Origin: Janibacter hoylei PVAS-1
GTDB taxonomy: Bacteria > Actinomycetota > Actinomycetes > Actinomycetales > Dermatophilaceae
Reading direction: 5' to 3'
NCBI RefSeq assembly: GCF_000297495.1
Contig: NZ_ALWX01000016.1
Location: 1 to 64,000, forward strand
DNA: 64,000 nt
Both the position numbers and the translations under genes were made by a program. Below are positions 26,040-37,279 of the stretch, in pieces (position 1 is the stretch's first letter; every line of letters begins with the position of its first letter). The notes below the pieces were generated by a model. The model had not been told where the DNA came from, did not search any database, and was given only the letters and a program-made list of their open reading frames with translations.

Positions 26040-27334
26040 CCCAACGCGGTGCGCATCGGCAGCAGCTTGGCGATCGACTCGGCGACCTCGTCGGCCGCCA
26101 CCGAGCCGGCGACGATCCCGCAGCCGGCGTACAGCCGCAGCGACTGCGCGCTCTCGTACCACCCGCAGCGCAGCGCGATGCCCCACTCGCCGTCGCCGGA
26201 GGCATCCATCCAGCCCACGGGGCCGGCGTAGCGCCCGCGGTCCATCTGCTCGAGCTCGGCGATGACGTCGTCGGCGTCACGGGTGGGGGTGCCGCACACG
26301 GCGGCGGAGGGGTGCAGCGAGGCGGCGAGGGCCAGCGAGGTCGACCGGTCGTCGACGACGCCGGCGACGTCCGTCGCCAGGTGCATGACGTTGTTGAGGT
26401 GGAGGACGAAGGGGGAGTCCGGCACGTTGATCGACGACGTGTGCGCGGCGAGCGCGTCGGCCACCGACCGCACCGCGTACTCGTGCTCCTCGAGGTCCTT
26501 GCTGCTCCGGGCGAGCGACCCGGCGAGGGCCAGGTCGTGGCTGTCGTCGCCGGTGCGGCGGATCGTCCCGGCGAGGACGCGGGAGGTGACCAGCCCGCGC
26601 TCGAGGCGCACGAGCATCTCCGGCGTCGCGCCGACGAGGCCGTCGACGGCGAAGACCCAGGTCGTGTCGTAGTCCTCCGCGAGCCGGGTGAGGACCCACC
26701 GCGGGTCGATGCGGTGGGAGGCGCTGGCCTGGACGGCTCGGGCGAGCACGACCTTGTCGAGCGCTCCGGCGCTGATCCGGGCGACGGCCTCCTCGACGGC
26801 GAGCGCCCACGAGGGGGCGTCGAGGTCACGGTCGACGAAGTCGACCTCGCCGGGGCTGGTCGGGGCCGGCTGCTGCGTGAGCGGCTCGTCGGCCGGCGGC
26901 ACCGTGGCGTCGGTCGTCGTGGTCGTCACCCAGGCGAGGTCGCCCCGGCGGCCGACGACGACCTCGGGGACGACGAGCACCGACTCGGTCTCCGACCGAC
27001 GTGAGTAGGCCATGGAGCCGAAGGTGATCGGGCCGGTGCCCGGCTCGTCCACGTCGTCGCGGACGATGGCCTCGGCGGTGACGGCCCGCCACCACTCCTG
27101 GGCGTGCTCGAAGCGGTCGGCACCGGTGGCGCGGAAGGTCGCGACCCGGCCCCACCCGACGAAGCCCTCGCCCCTGCGGACCCACGAGACGATGTCGCCG
27201 GCGTCCTGCGGCTCGGGCAGGAGGGCGAGCAGGTCGCCGACGCGCGAGGCGGGGACGGAGACGGTGCGCACGACCAGCGCGGGGTGCGGGGTGCCGACGG
27301 GGGTGGTGTCGGCGGCAGGCGAAGGTGAGGTCAT
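26033..27334 (-). CDS. menF: isochorismate synthase MenF
   Basis: MenF converts chorismate to isochorismate, the entry to menaquinone synthesis. The 433-residue protein has the chorismate-binding C-terminal domain: [77 protein letters not shown] with the catalytic region, and [23 protein letters not shown] 27334 is preferred over an in-frame TTG at 27343. A TAGGCT box at 27345-27350 lies 10 bases before the ATG, so the leader is very short. It is divergent from menG. Confidence 0.9.
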   Translation of the reverse strand: MTSPSPAADTTPVGTPHPALVVRTVSVPASRVGDLLALLPEPQDAGDIVSWVRRGEGFVGWGRVATFRATGADRFEHAQEWWRAVTAEAIVRDDVDEPGTGPITFGSMAYSRRSETESVLVVPEVVVGRRGDLAWVTTTTTDATVPPADEPLTQQPAPTSPGEVDFVDRDLDAPSWALAVEEAVARISAGALDKVVLARAVQASASHRIDPRWVLTRLAEDYDTTWVFAVDGLVGATPEMLVRLERGLVTSRVLAGTIRRTGDDSHDLALAGSLARSSKDLEEHEYAVRSVADALAAHTSSINVPDSPFVLHLNNVMHLATDVAGVVDDRSTSLALAASLHPSAAVCGTPTRDADDVIAELEQMDRGRYAGPVGWMDASGDGEWGIALRCGWYESAQSLRLYAGCGIVAGSVAADEVAESIAKLLPMRTALGG

Positions 27335-27344
27335 GGCGGGCAAC

Positions 27345-27350
27345 AGCCTA
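27345..27350 (-). promoter_or_regulatory. -10 box for menF
   Basis: TAGGCT on the minus strand lies 10 bases before the chosen ATG, in the 41-base gap shared with menG. No clear -35 is seen. Confidence 0.4.
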
Positions 27351-27375
27351 CGACCGCGGGTGCGAAGATGAGGAC

Positions 27376-28068
27376 ATGAGCCGCGCCACCCTGCAGAAGG
27401 ACCCCAAGGACGTCGCCGCGATGTTCGACGAGACCGCCGCGAAGTACGACCTGATGAACGACGTCATGTCGCTGGGTCAGACGCGGCTGTGGCGTCGCGC
27501 CGTCCTCGCGTCCATCGACCCCGGGCCGGGTGAGCGGATCCTCGACATCGCCGCCGGCCCCGGCAGCTCCTCGCTGCCGCTGCGACGTGCGGGCGCCCAG
27601 GTCGTCTCCGCCGACTTCTCCCTCGGGATGCTGCGGCAGGGGCTCAAGCAGAGCCCGCAGCTGGACTTCACCGCCGCCGACGCGACCCGCCTCCCCTTCG
27701 CCGACGCCTCCTTCGACGTCGTGACGATGTCCTTCGGCTTCCGCAACGTCGTGCGGCCGGAGGTGGCGCTCGAGGAGTTCCTGCGCGTGACCCGGCCGGG
27801 GGGTCGGCTGCTCATCTGCGAGTTCAGCCAGCCGGTCAACAAGGCCTTCCGCACCGTGTACTCGGAGTACCTCATGGCGGCCTTCCCGCCCGTCGCGCGG
27901 CGGCTGAGCTCCAACCCGGAGTCCTACGTCTACCTCGCGGAGTCGATCCAGAGCTGGCCCGCGCAGGAGCCGCTCGCCCGCATGGTCGCCGGCGCCGGGT
28001 GGTCCGAGGTGGAGTGGCGCAACCTCACGGGTGGGGTCGTCGCGCTCCATCGAGCGGTCAAGGCGTAG
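27376..28068 (+). CDS. menG: demethylmenaquinone methyltransferase MenG (UbiE family)
   Basis: MenG methylates demethylmenaquinone with SAM, the last ring step. The 230-residue protein shows the UbiE/MenG signature: [23 protein letters not shown] motif [52 protein letters not shown], and [14 protein letters not shown] at the end. ATG 27376 is chosen, because upstream in-frame codons overlap the divergent menF start. A purine-rich GAAGATGAGGA precedes it. Confidence 0.93.
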   Translation: MSRATLQKDPKDVAAMFDETAAKYDLMNDVMSLGQTRLWRRAVLASIDPGPGERILDIAAGPGSSSLPLRRAGAQVVSADFSLGMLRQGLKQSPQLDFTAADATRLPFADASFDVVTMSFGFRNVVRPEVALEEFLRVTRPGGRLLICEFSQPVNKAFRTVYSEYLMAAFPPVARRLSSNPESYVYLAESIQSWPAQEPLARMVAGAGWSEVEWRNLTGGVVALHRAVKA

Positions 28069-28113
28069 CGAGGCACGAGCGAAGCCTGCACGCGACCACG
28101 GGACCGGGCGACC

Positions 28114-28132
28114 AAAGGTTAGGTCTACCTGC
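28114..28132. promoter_or_regulatory. IdeR/DtxR-like iron box upstream of the reductase-nuo block
   Basis: AAAGGTTAGGTCTACCTGC matches the 19-bp DtxR/IdeR consensus TTAGGTTAGGCTAACCTAA at 12 positions, including AGGTTAGG and the ACCT of the other half. It lies just upstream of the inferred promoter, so iron-dependent control is possible. The right half is imperfect. Confidence 0.45.
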
Positions 28133-28156
28133 GTGAGCGGCAAGGTTTCCGGCGGG

Positions 28157-28162
28157 TAGTGT
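28157..28162 (+). promoter_or_regulatory. probable -10 box of the reductase-nuo transcript
   Basis: TAGTGT fits the actinobacterial TANNNT -10 pattern and would start transcription near 28169, placing the Rex operator over the start site. No convincing -35 is seen. Confidence 0.4.
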
Positions 28163-28172
28163 CTCCCGCGAT

Positions 28173-28188
28173 CGTGAAATGCTTCACA
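28173..28188. promoter_or_regulatory. Rex (NADH/NAD+ sensor) operator
   Basis: CGTGAAATGCTTCACA has the perfect arms GTGAA-N4-TTCAC and matches the actinobacterial Rex operator TGTGAA-N4-TTCACA at all but one flank base. It sits just downstream of a TAGTGT -10 box and 19 bases before the GTG of the reductase gene, an arrangement expected for repression when NADH is low. Rex is known to control nuo genes in Streptomyces. Confidence 0.7.
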
Positions 28189-28206
28189 AGCAGCTGAGGA
28201 ACTTCC

Positions 28207-29517
28207 GTGACCAGTGCACTGCCTGCGGCCGATGGTGACCGCAGTGTCGACGTCATCGTCGTCGGAGCCGGGCCGGGTGGCAGCGCCACCGCCGCCTGGC
28301 TGGCGAAGGCGGGCAAGGACGTCGTCCTGCTCGAGAAGTCACGCTTCCCCCGCGACAAGATCTGCGGCGACGGCCTGACCCCGCGCGCGGTGCGCCAGCT
28401 CATCAACCTCGGTGTGCCCCTGTCTGAGACGGACGGGTGGGCCCACAACCAGGGCCTGCGGATCATCGGTGGCGGCATGCGGCTGCAGCTCGACTGGCCG
28501 GACGTCACCTCCTTCCCCGGGTACGGCATGGTCCGGGCCCGTGCGGACCTCGACGAGGTGCTGGCCCGGCACGCCGCGGCGTGCGGTGCCGAGCTGCTCG
28601 AGGGGCGCAACGTCTCCGAGCCGGTCCGCGACGAGAGCGGCCGCATCGTCGGCGTGGTCGCCAAGGTCGTCGACGAGCGGGGACGCGCGACGGGCGAGAC
28701 CGAGACCTACCGGGCGCCGGTCGTCGTCGCCGCCGACGGCGTCTCCTCCCGTCTGTCGGTGAAGATGGGCCGCGAGAAGCGCGAGGACCGGCCGATGGCC
28801 GTCGCGGTGCGCGCCTACTACGAGACCCCCCGTCATGACGACGCCTACCTCGAGAGCCACCTCGAGCTGTGGTCGACGACGCCCGAAGGGGGGCGCATCC
28901 TCATGCCGGGCTACGGCTGGCTCTTCGGCCTCGGTGACGGTCGCTCCAACGTCGGCCTGGGTGTCCTCAACACCTCCGAGGCCTTCGGCCGCACCGACTA
29001 CAAGGACGTCATGCGTCGCTGGGTCGAGACGATGCCGGCGGAGTGGGGCATCAACGAGGACACGATCACCGGCGAGATCACCGCCGCGGCCCTGCCCATG
29101 GCCTTCAACCGGCAGCCGCTCTACGCCGACGGCCTCATGCTCGTCGGCGACGCCGGTGGCATGGTCAACCCCTTCAACGGCGAGGGCATCGACTACGCGC
29201 TCGAGGCCGGGCACGCCGCGGCCGAGACGATCGTCCAGGCGCTGGCGCGGCCGAGCGCGGCGGAGCGTGAGCGGGTGCTCGCCTCGTACATCGGCCGGAT
29301 GAAGGACATGCACGGTGGCTACTTCACCCTCGGCGCGCAGTTCGCCAAGCTCATCGGCCGCCCCGAGATCATGCGCCTGGCGACGAAGTACGGCCTGCCG
29401 CGGCCGACGCTCATGAAGTTCATGCTCAAGCTCATGGCCAACCTGCCGGAGGAGAAGGGCGGCGGTCTCGACGACCGTCTGGTGCACCTCATGACGAAGG
29501 TGGCCCCCAATGCGTGA
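28207..29517 (+). CDS. geranylgeranyl reductase family FAD oxidoreductase (MenJ-like)
   Basis: A 436-residue FAD enzyme of the geranylgeranyl reductase family. It has an N-terminal dinucleotide fold (VDVIVVGAGPGGSATAAWLA), the redox/substrate motif FPRDKICGDGLTPRAVRQL, and the distal FAD motif MLVGDAGGMVNPFNGEGIDYA. In mycobacteria the homologue MenJ saturates one isoprene unit of menaquinone. The position between menG and nuoA supports that role, but polar-lipid prenyl chains are an alternative substrate. GTG 28207 has AGGA 8 bases upstream. The 138-base leader holds the Rex and iron-box candidates. A 78-base gap separates it from nuoA. Confidence 0.88.
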   Translation: MTSALPAADGDRSVDVIVVGAGPGGSATAAWLAKAGKDVVLLEKSRFPRDKICGDGLTPRAVRQLINLGVPLSETDGWAHNQGLRIIGGGMRLQLDWPDVTSFPGYGMVRARADLDEVLARHAAACGAELLEGRNVSEPVRDESGRIVGVVAKVVDERGRATGETETYRAPVVVAADGVSSRLSVKMGREKREDRPMAVAVRAYYETPRHDDAYLESHLELWSTTPEGGRILMPGYGWLFGLGDGRSNVGLGVLNTSEAFGRTDYKDVMRRWVETMPAEWGINEDTITGEITAAALPMAFNRQPLYADGLMLVGDAGGMVNPFNGEGIDYALEAGHAAAETIVQALARPSAAERERVLASYIGRMKDMHGGYFTLGAQFAKLIGRPEIMRLATKYGLPRPTLMKFMLKLMANLPEEKGGGLDDRLVHLMTKVAPNA

Positions 29518-29595
29518 GCCGGCCGCGATCATGTCGCGGGTCACCCCTAGGATCGTGCGTGGCGTGCATCACAGATCAGGAAGCGAGGCGCAGCG

Positions 29596-29958
29596 ATGAA
29601 CCCGTACATCCCGCTGCTCATCCTCTTCGCGCTCGGCCTGGGCTTTGCCCTGGTGTCGGTCGGGACGAGTCTCGTCGTCGGTCCGGCGCGGTACAACGTC
29701 GCCAAGGCCCAGGCCTACGAGTGCGGCATCCAGCCGACGCCGCAGGCGGAGGAGGGTGGCCGCTTCCCGGTGAAGTACTACCTCACCGCCATGCTGTTCA
29801 TCATCTTCGACATCGAGGCGCTCTTCCTCTACCCCTTCGCCGTCGCCTTCGACGAGCTGGGGGCGTTCACGCTCGGTGCCGTGGTGCTCTTCCTGTTCAA
29901 CGCGTTCTTCATCGCCGACGCCTACGTGTGGCGTCGCGGTGGGTTCGAGTGGGACTGA
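29596..29958 (+). CDS. nuoA: NADH-quinone oxidoreductase subunit A
   Basis: A small membrane subunit of complex I at the junction of the quinone chamber and proton pumps. The 120-residue protein has three helices and the conserved loop [13 protein letters not shown] with the Cys-containing YECG, then [24 protein letters not shown] precedes the ATG. A TAGGAT box at 29548-29553 suggests that nuoA may also have its own promoter in addition to readthrough from the reductase gene. It is the first gene of a nuoA-N block. Confidence 0.95.
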   Translation: MNPYIPLLILFALGLGFALVSVGTSLVVGPARYNVAKAQAYECGIQPTPQAEEGGRFPVKYYLTAMLFIIFDIEALFLYPFAVAFDELGAFTLGAVVLFLFNAFFIADAYVWRRGGFEWD

Positions 29959-29977
29959 CGAGGACGGAGAAGGATCA

Positions 29978-30561
<584 letters not shown>

Positions 30562-30565
<4 letters not shown>

Positions 30566-31382
30566 GTGACGAGCTCGACACGCCCGCCGAGGGCGTGCAC
30601 CCGGATGGCGTCGGCCTGAGCGGCACGGCCAACAAGGGCTTCCCGTCGACGCAGGGCCTGACCGGCGGCAACCAGCCGGTCGAGTACAGCAACGTCGAAG
30701 GGGAGGGGGCCGGCGAGGTCGACCCCGCGCACGCCCCCGTCGTGCGGGACGAGCGTCGCGGGATGTTCGGTGCCCGGGAGGGGCAGGACACCTCGGGCTA
30801 CGGCGGGCTGCGCACGAGCGTCGCCTTCCCCGGCGCCGCCCAGCGCCCCCTACGGCGGCTGGTACGACGAGATCGTCGACCGGCTCGCCGACGCCACGGG
30901 TGGCGACCTGCTCGAGCGGGTCGTCGTCCACGCCGACGAGCTGACGCTGCACGTGCGCCGCGAGGACCTGCCGGTCGTCATGCGGGCGCTGCGCGACCGC
31001 CCGGACCTGCGCTTCGAGATGTGCATGTCGGTCTCTGGGGTGCACTTCCCCCCAGGACGAGGGCGCGGAGCTGCACGTCGTCTACCACCTGCTCTCGATC
31101 ACCCACGGCGGTCGCCGCCTGCGGGTCGAGGTCACCGCGCCGGATGCCGACCCGCACATCCCGAGCGTCGTCGCCACCTACCCCGCGGCCGACTGGCACG
31201 AGCGGGAGACGTGGGACATGTTCGGTGTCGTCTTCGACGGGCACCCGGCGCTCACCCGCATCCTCATGCCCGACGACTGGGCCGGGCACCCGCAGCGCAA
31301 GGACTACCCGCTGGGTGGCATCCCGGTGGAGTACAAGGGCGGCACCGTCCCGCCGCCCGACGAGCGGAGGTCGTACAGCTGA
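30562..31382 (+). CDS. nuoC: NADH-quinone oxidoreductase subunit C (two apparent frameshifts)
   Basis: The 30-kDa-type subunit that docks NuoD. An actinobacterial N-terminal extension of about 95 residues (to [12 protein letters not shown]) leads into [34 protein letters not shown] and VHFP. It then continues in a third frame as [38 protein letters not shown] and the family end [16 protein letters not shown]. One extra C at 30846-30850 and one at 31048-31053 explain both breaks and give 272 residues. Its TGA overlaps the nuoD ATG. Confidence 0.9.
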
Positions 31383-32734
31383 TGGCTCGCACACGCACGC
31401 ACACCGGGGTGCATGCCACTCCCGGCGCCGACGACCTCGCCGAGGGTCACGTCGTCAACGTCTCCGGCGGCGACTGGGACCAGGAGATGGGCGAGCTCGG
31501 GATGAACCCCGAGGAGCGGATTGTCCTCAACATGGGCCCGCAGCACCCGTCAACCCACGGGGTGCTCCGGCTCATCCTCGAGCTCGACGGCGAGACGGTC
31601 ACCGAGGCCCGCGCAGGCATCGGCTACCTGCACACCGGCATCGAGAAGAACATGGAGTTCCGCACCTGGACGCAGGGGGTCACCTTCTGCACCCGGATGG
31701 ACTACCTGACGCCGATGTTCCAGGAGGCCGCGTACTGCCTGGCGATCGAGAAGGTCCTCGGCATCACGGCGGACATCCCCGAGCGCGCGAGCGCGATCCG
31801 GGTGCTCATGATGGAGCTGACCCGCATCTCCAGCCACCTCATCTGTCTCGGCACCGGTGGCATGGAGATGGGCGCGACGACGATCATGACGATCAGCTTC
31901 CGCGAGCGCGAGCGGATCCTGTCGGTCATCGAGAACATCACCGGCCTGCGGATGAACAATGCCTACATCCGCCCGGGCGGTGTCGCCCAGGACCTGCCGC
32001 ACGGCGCGATCGACAAGATCCGCGAGATGGTGCCGCAGGTGCGCAAGGGCATCGGCGAGCTGGAAAAGCTGCTGCTGGAGAACCCGATCCTCAAGGGCCG
32101 CACCAAGGACGTCGGGGTCCTCTCCCTCACCGGGTGCACCGCGCTGGGCATCACCGGTCCGGTGCTCCGCTCGACCGGCCTGCCGCACGACCTGCGCAAG
32201 CTGACGCCCTACTGCGGCTACGAGAAGTACGACTTCGACGTCATCACCCGCACGGGTGCCGACGCCTACGACCGCCTGTGCATCCGCCTCGACGAGATGC
32301 GCGAGAGCCTGAAGATCGTCGAGCAGGTCACCGACGAGCTGCAGCGCCACCCCGGCGAGACGATGGTCGCCGACAAGCGCATCGCCTGGCCGGCCCGGCT
32401 GGCGGTCGGTGGCGACGGGCAGGGCAACAGCCTCGACCACATCCGCGAGATCATGGGCACCTCGATGGAGTCTCTGATCCACCACTTCAAGCTGGTGACG
32501 GAGGGCTTCCGTGTGCCGCCCGGGCAGGCCTACGTCGGCATCGAGTCGCCGAAGGGGGAGCTGGGCTGCCACGTCGTCGCCGACGGCGGCACCCGCCCCT
32601 ACCGGGCCCACTTCCGGGACCCGAGCTTCAACAACCTGCAGGCCGTCGCGGCCATGTGCGAAGGGGGCAACCTCGCCGACGTCATCGTCGCGGTCGCCTC
32701 GATCGACCCGGTGATGGGAGGGGTGGACCGCTGA
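31382..32734 (+). CDS. nuoD: NADH-quinone oxidoreductase subunit D
   Basis: The 49-kDa-type subunit that forms the quinone pocket with NuoB. The 450-residue protein contains [20 protein letters not shown] with the quinone-site His, [32 protein letters not shown]-like helices ([20 protein letters not shown]) and the ending [17 protein letters not shown]. Length is normal with a 40-residue N-terminal extension. Starts and stops overlap neighbours by one base. Confidence 0.96.
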   Translation: MARTRTHTGVHATPGADDLAEGHVVNVSGGDWDQEMGELGMNPEERIVLNMGPQHPSTHGVLRLILELDGETVTEARAGIGYLHTGIEKNMEFRTWTQGVTFCTRMDYLTPMFQEAAYCLAIEKVLGITADIPERASAIRVLMMELTRISSHLICLGTGGMEMGATTIMTISFRERERILSVIENITGLRMNNAYIRPGGVAQDLPHGAIDKIREMVPQVRKGIGELEKLLLENPILKGRTKDVGVLSLTGCTALGITGPVLRSTGLPHDLRKLTPYCGYEKYDFDVITRTGADAYDRLCIRLDEMRESLKIVEQVTDELQRHPGETMVADKRIAWPARLAVGGDGQGNSLDHIREIMGTSMESLIHHFKLVTEGFRVPPGQAYVGIESPKGELGCHVVADGGTRPYRAHFRDPSFNNLQAVAAMCEGGNLADVIVAVASIDPVMGGVDR

Positions 32735-33591
32735 TGGTCAACCACTACGGAGAGCAGACCGCCTCGGGGCACCTGCACGTGCCGTCGGAGAGCAAGGAGC
32801 CCTACCCCGCGGACGTCCTCGAGCAGCTGTCGACGGACGCCGAGGCGGTCATCGCCCGGTACCCGCAGCGGCGCTCGGCGCTGCTGCCGCTGCTGCACCT
32901 CGTGCAGAGCATCGACGGCTACGTCACCGGTCGGGGCATCGACTTCTGCGCGAGCGCCCTCGGGCTGACGACGGCCGAGGTCTCGGGCGTCGCGACCTTC
33001 TACACCCAGTACAAGCGCCACCCCAATGGCGACTACACCGTCGGCGTGTGCACCAACACGCTGTGCGCGGTCATGGGCGGCGACGCGATCTGGGAGACGG
33101 TGAGCGAGCACCTCGGCATCGGCCACGACGAGACGACCGAGGACGGCAAGATCACCCTCGAGCGCATCGAGTGCAATGCGGCGTGCGACTACGCCCCGGT
33201 CGTCATGACCAACTGGGAGTTCTTCGACAACCAGACCCCCGACTCCACGGTGCAGCTCGTCGACGACCTGCGCTCCGGTGCGCCGGTGGCGCCGACGCGC
33301 GGGCCGAGCCGGGTGTGCACCTTCAAGCAGGTCTCGCGCGTGCTCGCCGGCTTCCCCGACGGGCTGGCCGACGAGGGCGTCGGAGCCGGGACGGCCTCCC
33401 TTCGCGGGGTGGAGCTGGCGCGACGCGAAGGGTGGACGGCTCCCGACAGCGGCGACGCCACCCCCGACGCGGCGCCGACCAACGACGCGTCGACCGAGGG
33501 CACCGCCACCGGCGAGCAGACCTCCGTCGACACCCCGGCCAACGAGCCGGACGAGCGCCCGACGAGTGACGGCAAGGAGGGGCAGGCATGA
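32734..33591 (+). CDS. nuoE: NADH-quinone oxidoreductase subunit E with long acidic tail
   Basis: The 24-kDa-type subunit with the [2Fe-2S] cluster N1a, held by VGVCTNTLCAVMGG and IECNAACDYAPVVM. The core ends near residue 215 (RVCTFKQVSRVLAGFPDG). Another 65 or so residues form a disordered Thr/Asp/Glu-rich tail (DATPDAAPTNDASTEGTATG), longer than in most bacteria but seen in actinobacteria. Total length is 285 residues. Overlaps nuoD by 1 base and nuoF by 4. Confidence 0.95.
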   Translation: MVNHYGEQTASGHLHVPSESKEPYPADVLEQLSTDAEAVIARYPQRRSALLPLLHLVQSIDGYVTGRGIDFCASALGLTTAEVSGVATFYTQYKRHPNGDYTVGVCTNTLCAVMGGDAIWETVSEHLGIGHDETTEDGKITLERIECNAACDYAPVVMTNWEFFDNQTPDSTVQLVDDLRSGAPVAPTRGPSRVCTFKQVSRVLAGFPDGLADEGVGAGTASLRGVELARREGWTAPDSGDATPDAAPTNDASTEGTATGEQTSVDTPANEPDERPTSDGKEGQA

Positions 33592-34910
33592 CGACGCTGA
33601 CGCCGATCCTCACGAGGTTCTGGGACCACCCGCAGTCGTGGGCCCTGGCCACCTACGAGGAGCACGACGGCTACTCCGCCCTGCGCCGGGCCCTCGGCGA
33701 GGACCCCTCCGACCTCGTGCAGACGATGAAGGACTCCGGCCTGCGCGGTCGTGGCGGCGCCGGCTTCCCCACCGGCATGAAGTGGGGCTTCCTGCCCCCG
33801 CCGGACGGCGGCCCCCGCTACCTCGTCGTCAACGCGGACGAGTCCGAGCCGGGCACGTGCAAGGACATCCCGCTGCTCATGGCCGCCCCGCACTTCCTCG
33901 TCGAGGGCGTCGCGATCACGAGCTTCGCCATCGGCTGCAACCACGCCTTCATCTACCTGCGCGGCGAGGTCGTCCACGTCTACCGCCGCCTCATGCGCGC
34001 GGTCGAGGAGGCCTACGCGGCCGGCTACCTCGGCAAGGACATCCAGGGCAGCGGCTTCGACCTCGACGTCACCGTCCACGCCGGTGCCGGTGCCTACATC
34101 TGCGGCGAGGAGACGGCCCTGCTCGACTCCCTCGAAGGGCGCCGCGGCCAGCCCCGTCTCAAGCCCCCCTTCCCGGCCGTCGCCGGTCTGTACGCCCGCC
34201 CGACGGTGGTCAACAACGTCGAGTCCATCGCCTCGGTGCCGCTCATCGTCAGCCAGGGGGCCGACTGGTTCTCCGACATGGGGACGGAGAAGTCCCAGGG
34301 CTTCGGCATCTTCTCCCTCTCGGGCCACGTCAAGCGGCCCGGTCAGTACGAGGCACCGCTCGGCATCACCCTGCGCGAGCTCATCGACATGGCCGGGGGC
34401 ATGCGCGACCCGGCGCACCCGCTGAAGTTCTGGACGCCCGGAGGGTCGTCCACGCCGATCTTCACCGACGCCCACCTCGACGTGCCCCTCGACTTCGAGT
34501 CGGTGGCGGCGCACGGGTCGATGCTCGGCACGCGCGCGCTGCAGATCTTCGACGACACCGTCTCGGTCGTGCGCGCCGTGAGCCGCTGGACCGACTTCTA
34601 CAAGCACGAGTCCTGCGGCAAGTGCACCCCGTGTCGCGAGGGCACGTGGTGGCTCGCGCAGATCCTCGAGCGGATCGAGCACGGCCGGGGCACCCCCGAG
34701 GACATCGACAAGCTCGTCGACATCTGCGACAACATCCTCGGGCGCTCCTTCTGCGCCCTCGGTGACGGCGCGACGAGCCCGATCACCTCGGCGGTCAAGC
34801 ACTTCCGCGAGGAGTTCGAGGCCGGCTGCCACACCCCGGCCGCCGAGCTCTTCCCGCCGGCTGCCTCGACGCTCTTCGCCCACCACGACAGCGCGCAGGT
34901 GAACGCATGA
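33588..34910 (+). CDS. nuoF: NADH-quinone oxidoreductase subunit F
   Basis: The NADH-oxidising 51-kDa-type subunit with FMN and the [4Fe-4S] cluster N3. The 440-residue protein shows the glycine-rich NADH/FMN sites [17 protein letters not shown] and [35 protein letters not shown], and the cluster motif [15 protein letters not shown] with the distant Cys in SFCALGDG. Start ATG overlaps nuoE's stop. Confidence 0.97.
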   Translation: MTTLTPILTRFWDHPQSWALATYEEHDGYSALRRALGEDPSDLVQTMKDSGLRGRGGAGFPTGMKWGFLPPPDGGPRYLVVNADESEPGTCKDIPLLMAAPHFLVEGVAITSFAIGCNHAFIYLRGEVVHVYRRLMRAVEEAYAAGYLGKDIQGSGFDLDVTVHAGAGAYICGEETALLDSLEGRRGQPRLKPPFPAVAGLYARPTVVNNVESIASVPLIVSQGADWFSDMGTEKSQGFGIFSLSGHVKRPGQYEAPLGITLRELIDMAGGMRDPAHPLKFWTPGGSSTPIFTDAHLDVPLDFESVAAHGSMLGTRALQIFDDTVSVVRAVSRWTDFYKHESCGKCTPCREGTWWLAQILERIEHGRGTPEDIDKLVDICDNILGRSFCALGDGATSPITSAVKHFREEFEAGCHTPAAELFPPAASTLFAHHDSAQVNA

Positions 34911-37279
34911 CCGTCACGAGCGACAAGAACACCGCCCCCGCGACTCCCGAGCTGGTCACGGTGAGCATCGACGGGGTGCCGGTCGAGGTCCCCAAGGACA
35001 CCCTCGTCATCCGGGCGGCCGAGGAGGCGGGCATCCAGATCCCGCGCTTCTGCGACCACCCCCTCCTCGAGCCCGTCGGCGCCTGCCGGCAGTGTCTCGT
35101 CGAGGTCGCGACGCCCGACCGCGAGGGCAACGTCAAGCCCATGCCCAAGCCCCAGGCCAGCTGCACGATGACCGTCAGCGAGGGCATGGTCGTGCGCACG
35201 CAGCACAGCTCGCCCGTCGCGGACAAGGCGCAGCAGGGCGTCATGGAGCTGCTGCTCATCAACCACCCGCTCGACTGCCCGGTCTGCGACAAGGGTGGCG
35301 AGTGCCCCCTGCAGAACCAGGCGATGAGCAACGGCCGGGCGACCTCGCGCTTCGAGGACGTCAAGCGCACCTACCCCAAGCCGGTCAACATCTCCTCGCA
35401 GGTGCTGCTCGACCGCGAGCGGTGCGTCCTGTGCGCGCGCTGCACCCGCTTTTCCGACCAGGTCGCCGGCGACCCCTTCATCGCGCTCGTCGAGCGGGGC
35501 GCCCTGCAGCAGGTCGGGATCTACGAGGAGCAGCCCTTCGAGTCCTACTTCTCGGGCAACACCGTGCAGATCTGCCCGGTGGGGGCGCTGACCGGGGCGG
35601 CCTACCGCTTCCGCTCCCGACCCTTCGACCTCGTCTCCACCCCCGACGTCTGCGAGCACTGCGCCGACGGCTGCTCCCTTCGCACCGACCACCGTCGCGG
35701 CACCGTCCTGCGGCGCCTGGCCGGCAACGACCCGCAGGTCAACGAGGAGTGGAACTGCGACAAGGGCCGCTGGGCCTTCGTCTCGGCCGACCTCGGCGAC
35801 CGCTTCGAGCTGCCGATGGTCCGGGACGCCGACGGTGAGCTGCGGGTCGTCTCCTGGCGGGAGGCCCTGGCCGCCGCCGCGGCCGGACTGCGCGCCGCCA
35901 CCGACCACGGCGTCCTCGTGGGCGGCCGGGTGAGCGTCGAGGACGCCCACGCCTACGCCGCCTTCGCCCGTACGGTGCTGCACACGGGCAACATCGACCA
36001 CCGCGCCCGCCCGCACTCGGCGGACGAGCGCGACTTCCTGCTGCGCCACGTCGCCGGCACGACGCCCGAGACGGGCGTGACCTACGACGAGATCGGCCGC
36101 GCCGGCTCGGTGCTGCTCGCCGGGCTCGAGCCCGAGGAGGAGAGCCCGATCCTCTTCCTGCGCCTGCGCAAGGCGCACCGCAAGGCCGGCACCGCCGTCT
36201 ACTCCGTCGCCCCCCTGGCCACCCGTGGTCTCGACAAGCTCGGCGGCACCCTCATCCCGAGCGCGCCCGGCACCGAGACCGAGGTGCTCACCGCGCTCGC
36301 CGGTGAGATCGGCCCCGGCACCGACACCGACCCGGTCGTCGCCGCCCACGCCGCGCTGCGGGGCGAGCGACCGATCATCCTCGTCGGCGAGCGTCTGGCC
36401 ACCGTGCCCGGCGCGCTCGCCGCTGCCGCCGAGCTCGCCACGGCGACCGGCGCGCGCCTGGCCTGGGTGCCGCGTCGCGCGGGCGAGCGGGGCGCCATCG
36501 AGGCCGGGTGCCTGCCCGATGCCGGAGCCCGTGATACGGCCGGCATGGTCGCCGCTGCGGCGGACGGCCGCGTCGGCGCCCTGCTCGTCGGCGGTGTCGA
36601 CGTCGACGACCTCGGGCTGCCGGGGGCCGCGCAGGCCTTCGAGCGGGCCTTCGTCGTCTCCCTCGAGATCCGGCCGAGCAGCGTCACCGAGCACGCCGAC
36701 GTCGTCCTGCCCGTCGCTCCGCACGCGGAGCGCGCCGGTGCCTTCGTCAACTGGGAAGGCCGGGTGCGGCCCTTCGAGGCGGCGCTCGCGACGAGCGCCC
36801 TGCCCGACCACCGGGTGCTGCACATGCTCGCCGACGAGATGGGCGCCTTCCTCGGCACGCGCACGACCGCCGAGGCCCGCCGCTCGATGGAGGCCACGGC
36901 CACGCCGCGCGCCGAGGGCTACCCGCCGCGGGTGCGCCGCGCCCCCGTCCCGGAGCCCGGTGTCGGCGAGCTCGTGCTCGCCACCTGGCGGCTCATGCTC
37001 GACAAGGGCTCGCTGCAGGACGGCGAACCCTTCCTCGCCGGCACCGCGAAGGCGCCCCGCGCCCTCATCTCGCCGGTGACCGCGCAGGGGATGGGCATCG
37101 TCGACGGTGACCTCGTCACCGTGAGCAGCGAGGACCTGCGGGTCACCGTGCCCGTCGTCATCCACGACATGGTCGACCACGTCGTGTGGTTGCCGACCAA
37201 CTCCGAGAGCTGCGACCTGCGCGGCCTCGCCGGACAGGCCGGAGCGATCGTCTCCGTGACGAAGGGGGGTGCGGCATGA
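34907..37279 (+). CDS. nuoG: NADH-quinone oxidoreductase subunit G
   Basis: The 790-residue electron-wire subunit. Cluster sites in order: [2Fe-2S] N1b ([20 protein letters not shown]), N5 with the His ligand ([17 protein letters not shown]), N4 ([17 protein letters not shown]) and, from residue about 245, the molybdopterin-like domain with an extra cluster ([15 protein letters not shown]) resembling N7. The C-terminal half is the degenerate oxidoreductase domain, ending in [19 protein letters not shown]. The ATG overlaps nuoF. Confidence 0.96.
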   Translation: MTVTSDKNTAPATPELVTVSIDGVPVEVPKDTLVIRAAEEAGIQIPRFCDHPLLEPVGACRQCLVEVATPDREGNVKPMPKPQASCTMTVSEGMVVRTQHSSPVADKAQQGVMELLLINHPLDCPVCDKGGECPLQNQAMSNGRATSRFEDVKRTYPKPVNISSQVLLDRERCVLCARCTRFSDQVAGDPFIALVERGALQQVGIYEEQPFESYFSGNTVQICPVGALTGAAYRFRSRPFDLVSTPDVCEHCADGCSLRTDHRRGTVLRRLAGNDPQVNEEWNCDKGRWAFVSADLGDRFELPMVRDADGELRVVSWREALAAAAAGLRAATDHGVLVGGRVSVEDAHAYAAFARTVLHTGNIDHRARPHSADERDFLLRHVAGTTPETGVTYDEIGRAGSVLLAGLEPEEESPILFLRLRKAHRKAGTAVYSVAPLATRGLDKLGGTLIPSAPGTETEVLTALAGEIGPGTDTDPVVAAHAALRGERPIILVGERLATVPGALAAAAELATATGARLAWVPRRAGERGAIEAGCLPDAGARDTAGMVAAAADGRVGALLVGGVDVDDLGLPGAAQAFERAFVVSLEIRPSSVTEHADVVLPVAPHAERAGAFVNWEGRVRPFEAALATSALPDHRVLHMLADEMGAFLGTRTTAEARRSMEATATPRAEGYPPRVRRAPVPEPGVGELVLATWRLMLDKGSLQDGEPFLAGTAKAPRALISPVTAQGMGIVDGDLVTVSSEDLRVTVPVVIHDMVDHVVWLPTNSESCDLRGLAGQAGAIVSVTKGGAA

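Noticed and set aside
29558-29573. CRP/GlxR site upstream of nuoA
   Set aside because: CGTGGCGTGCATCACA has only one good half, and its position against the ribosome site gives no further support.
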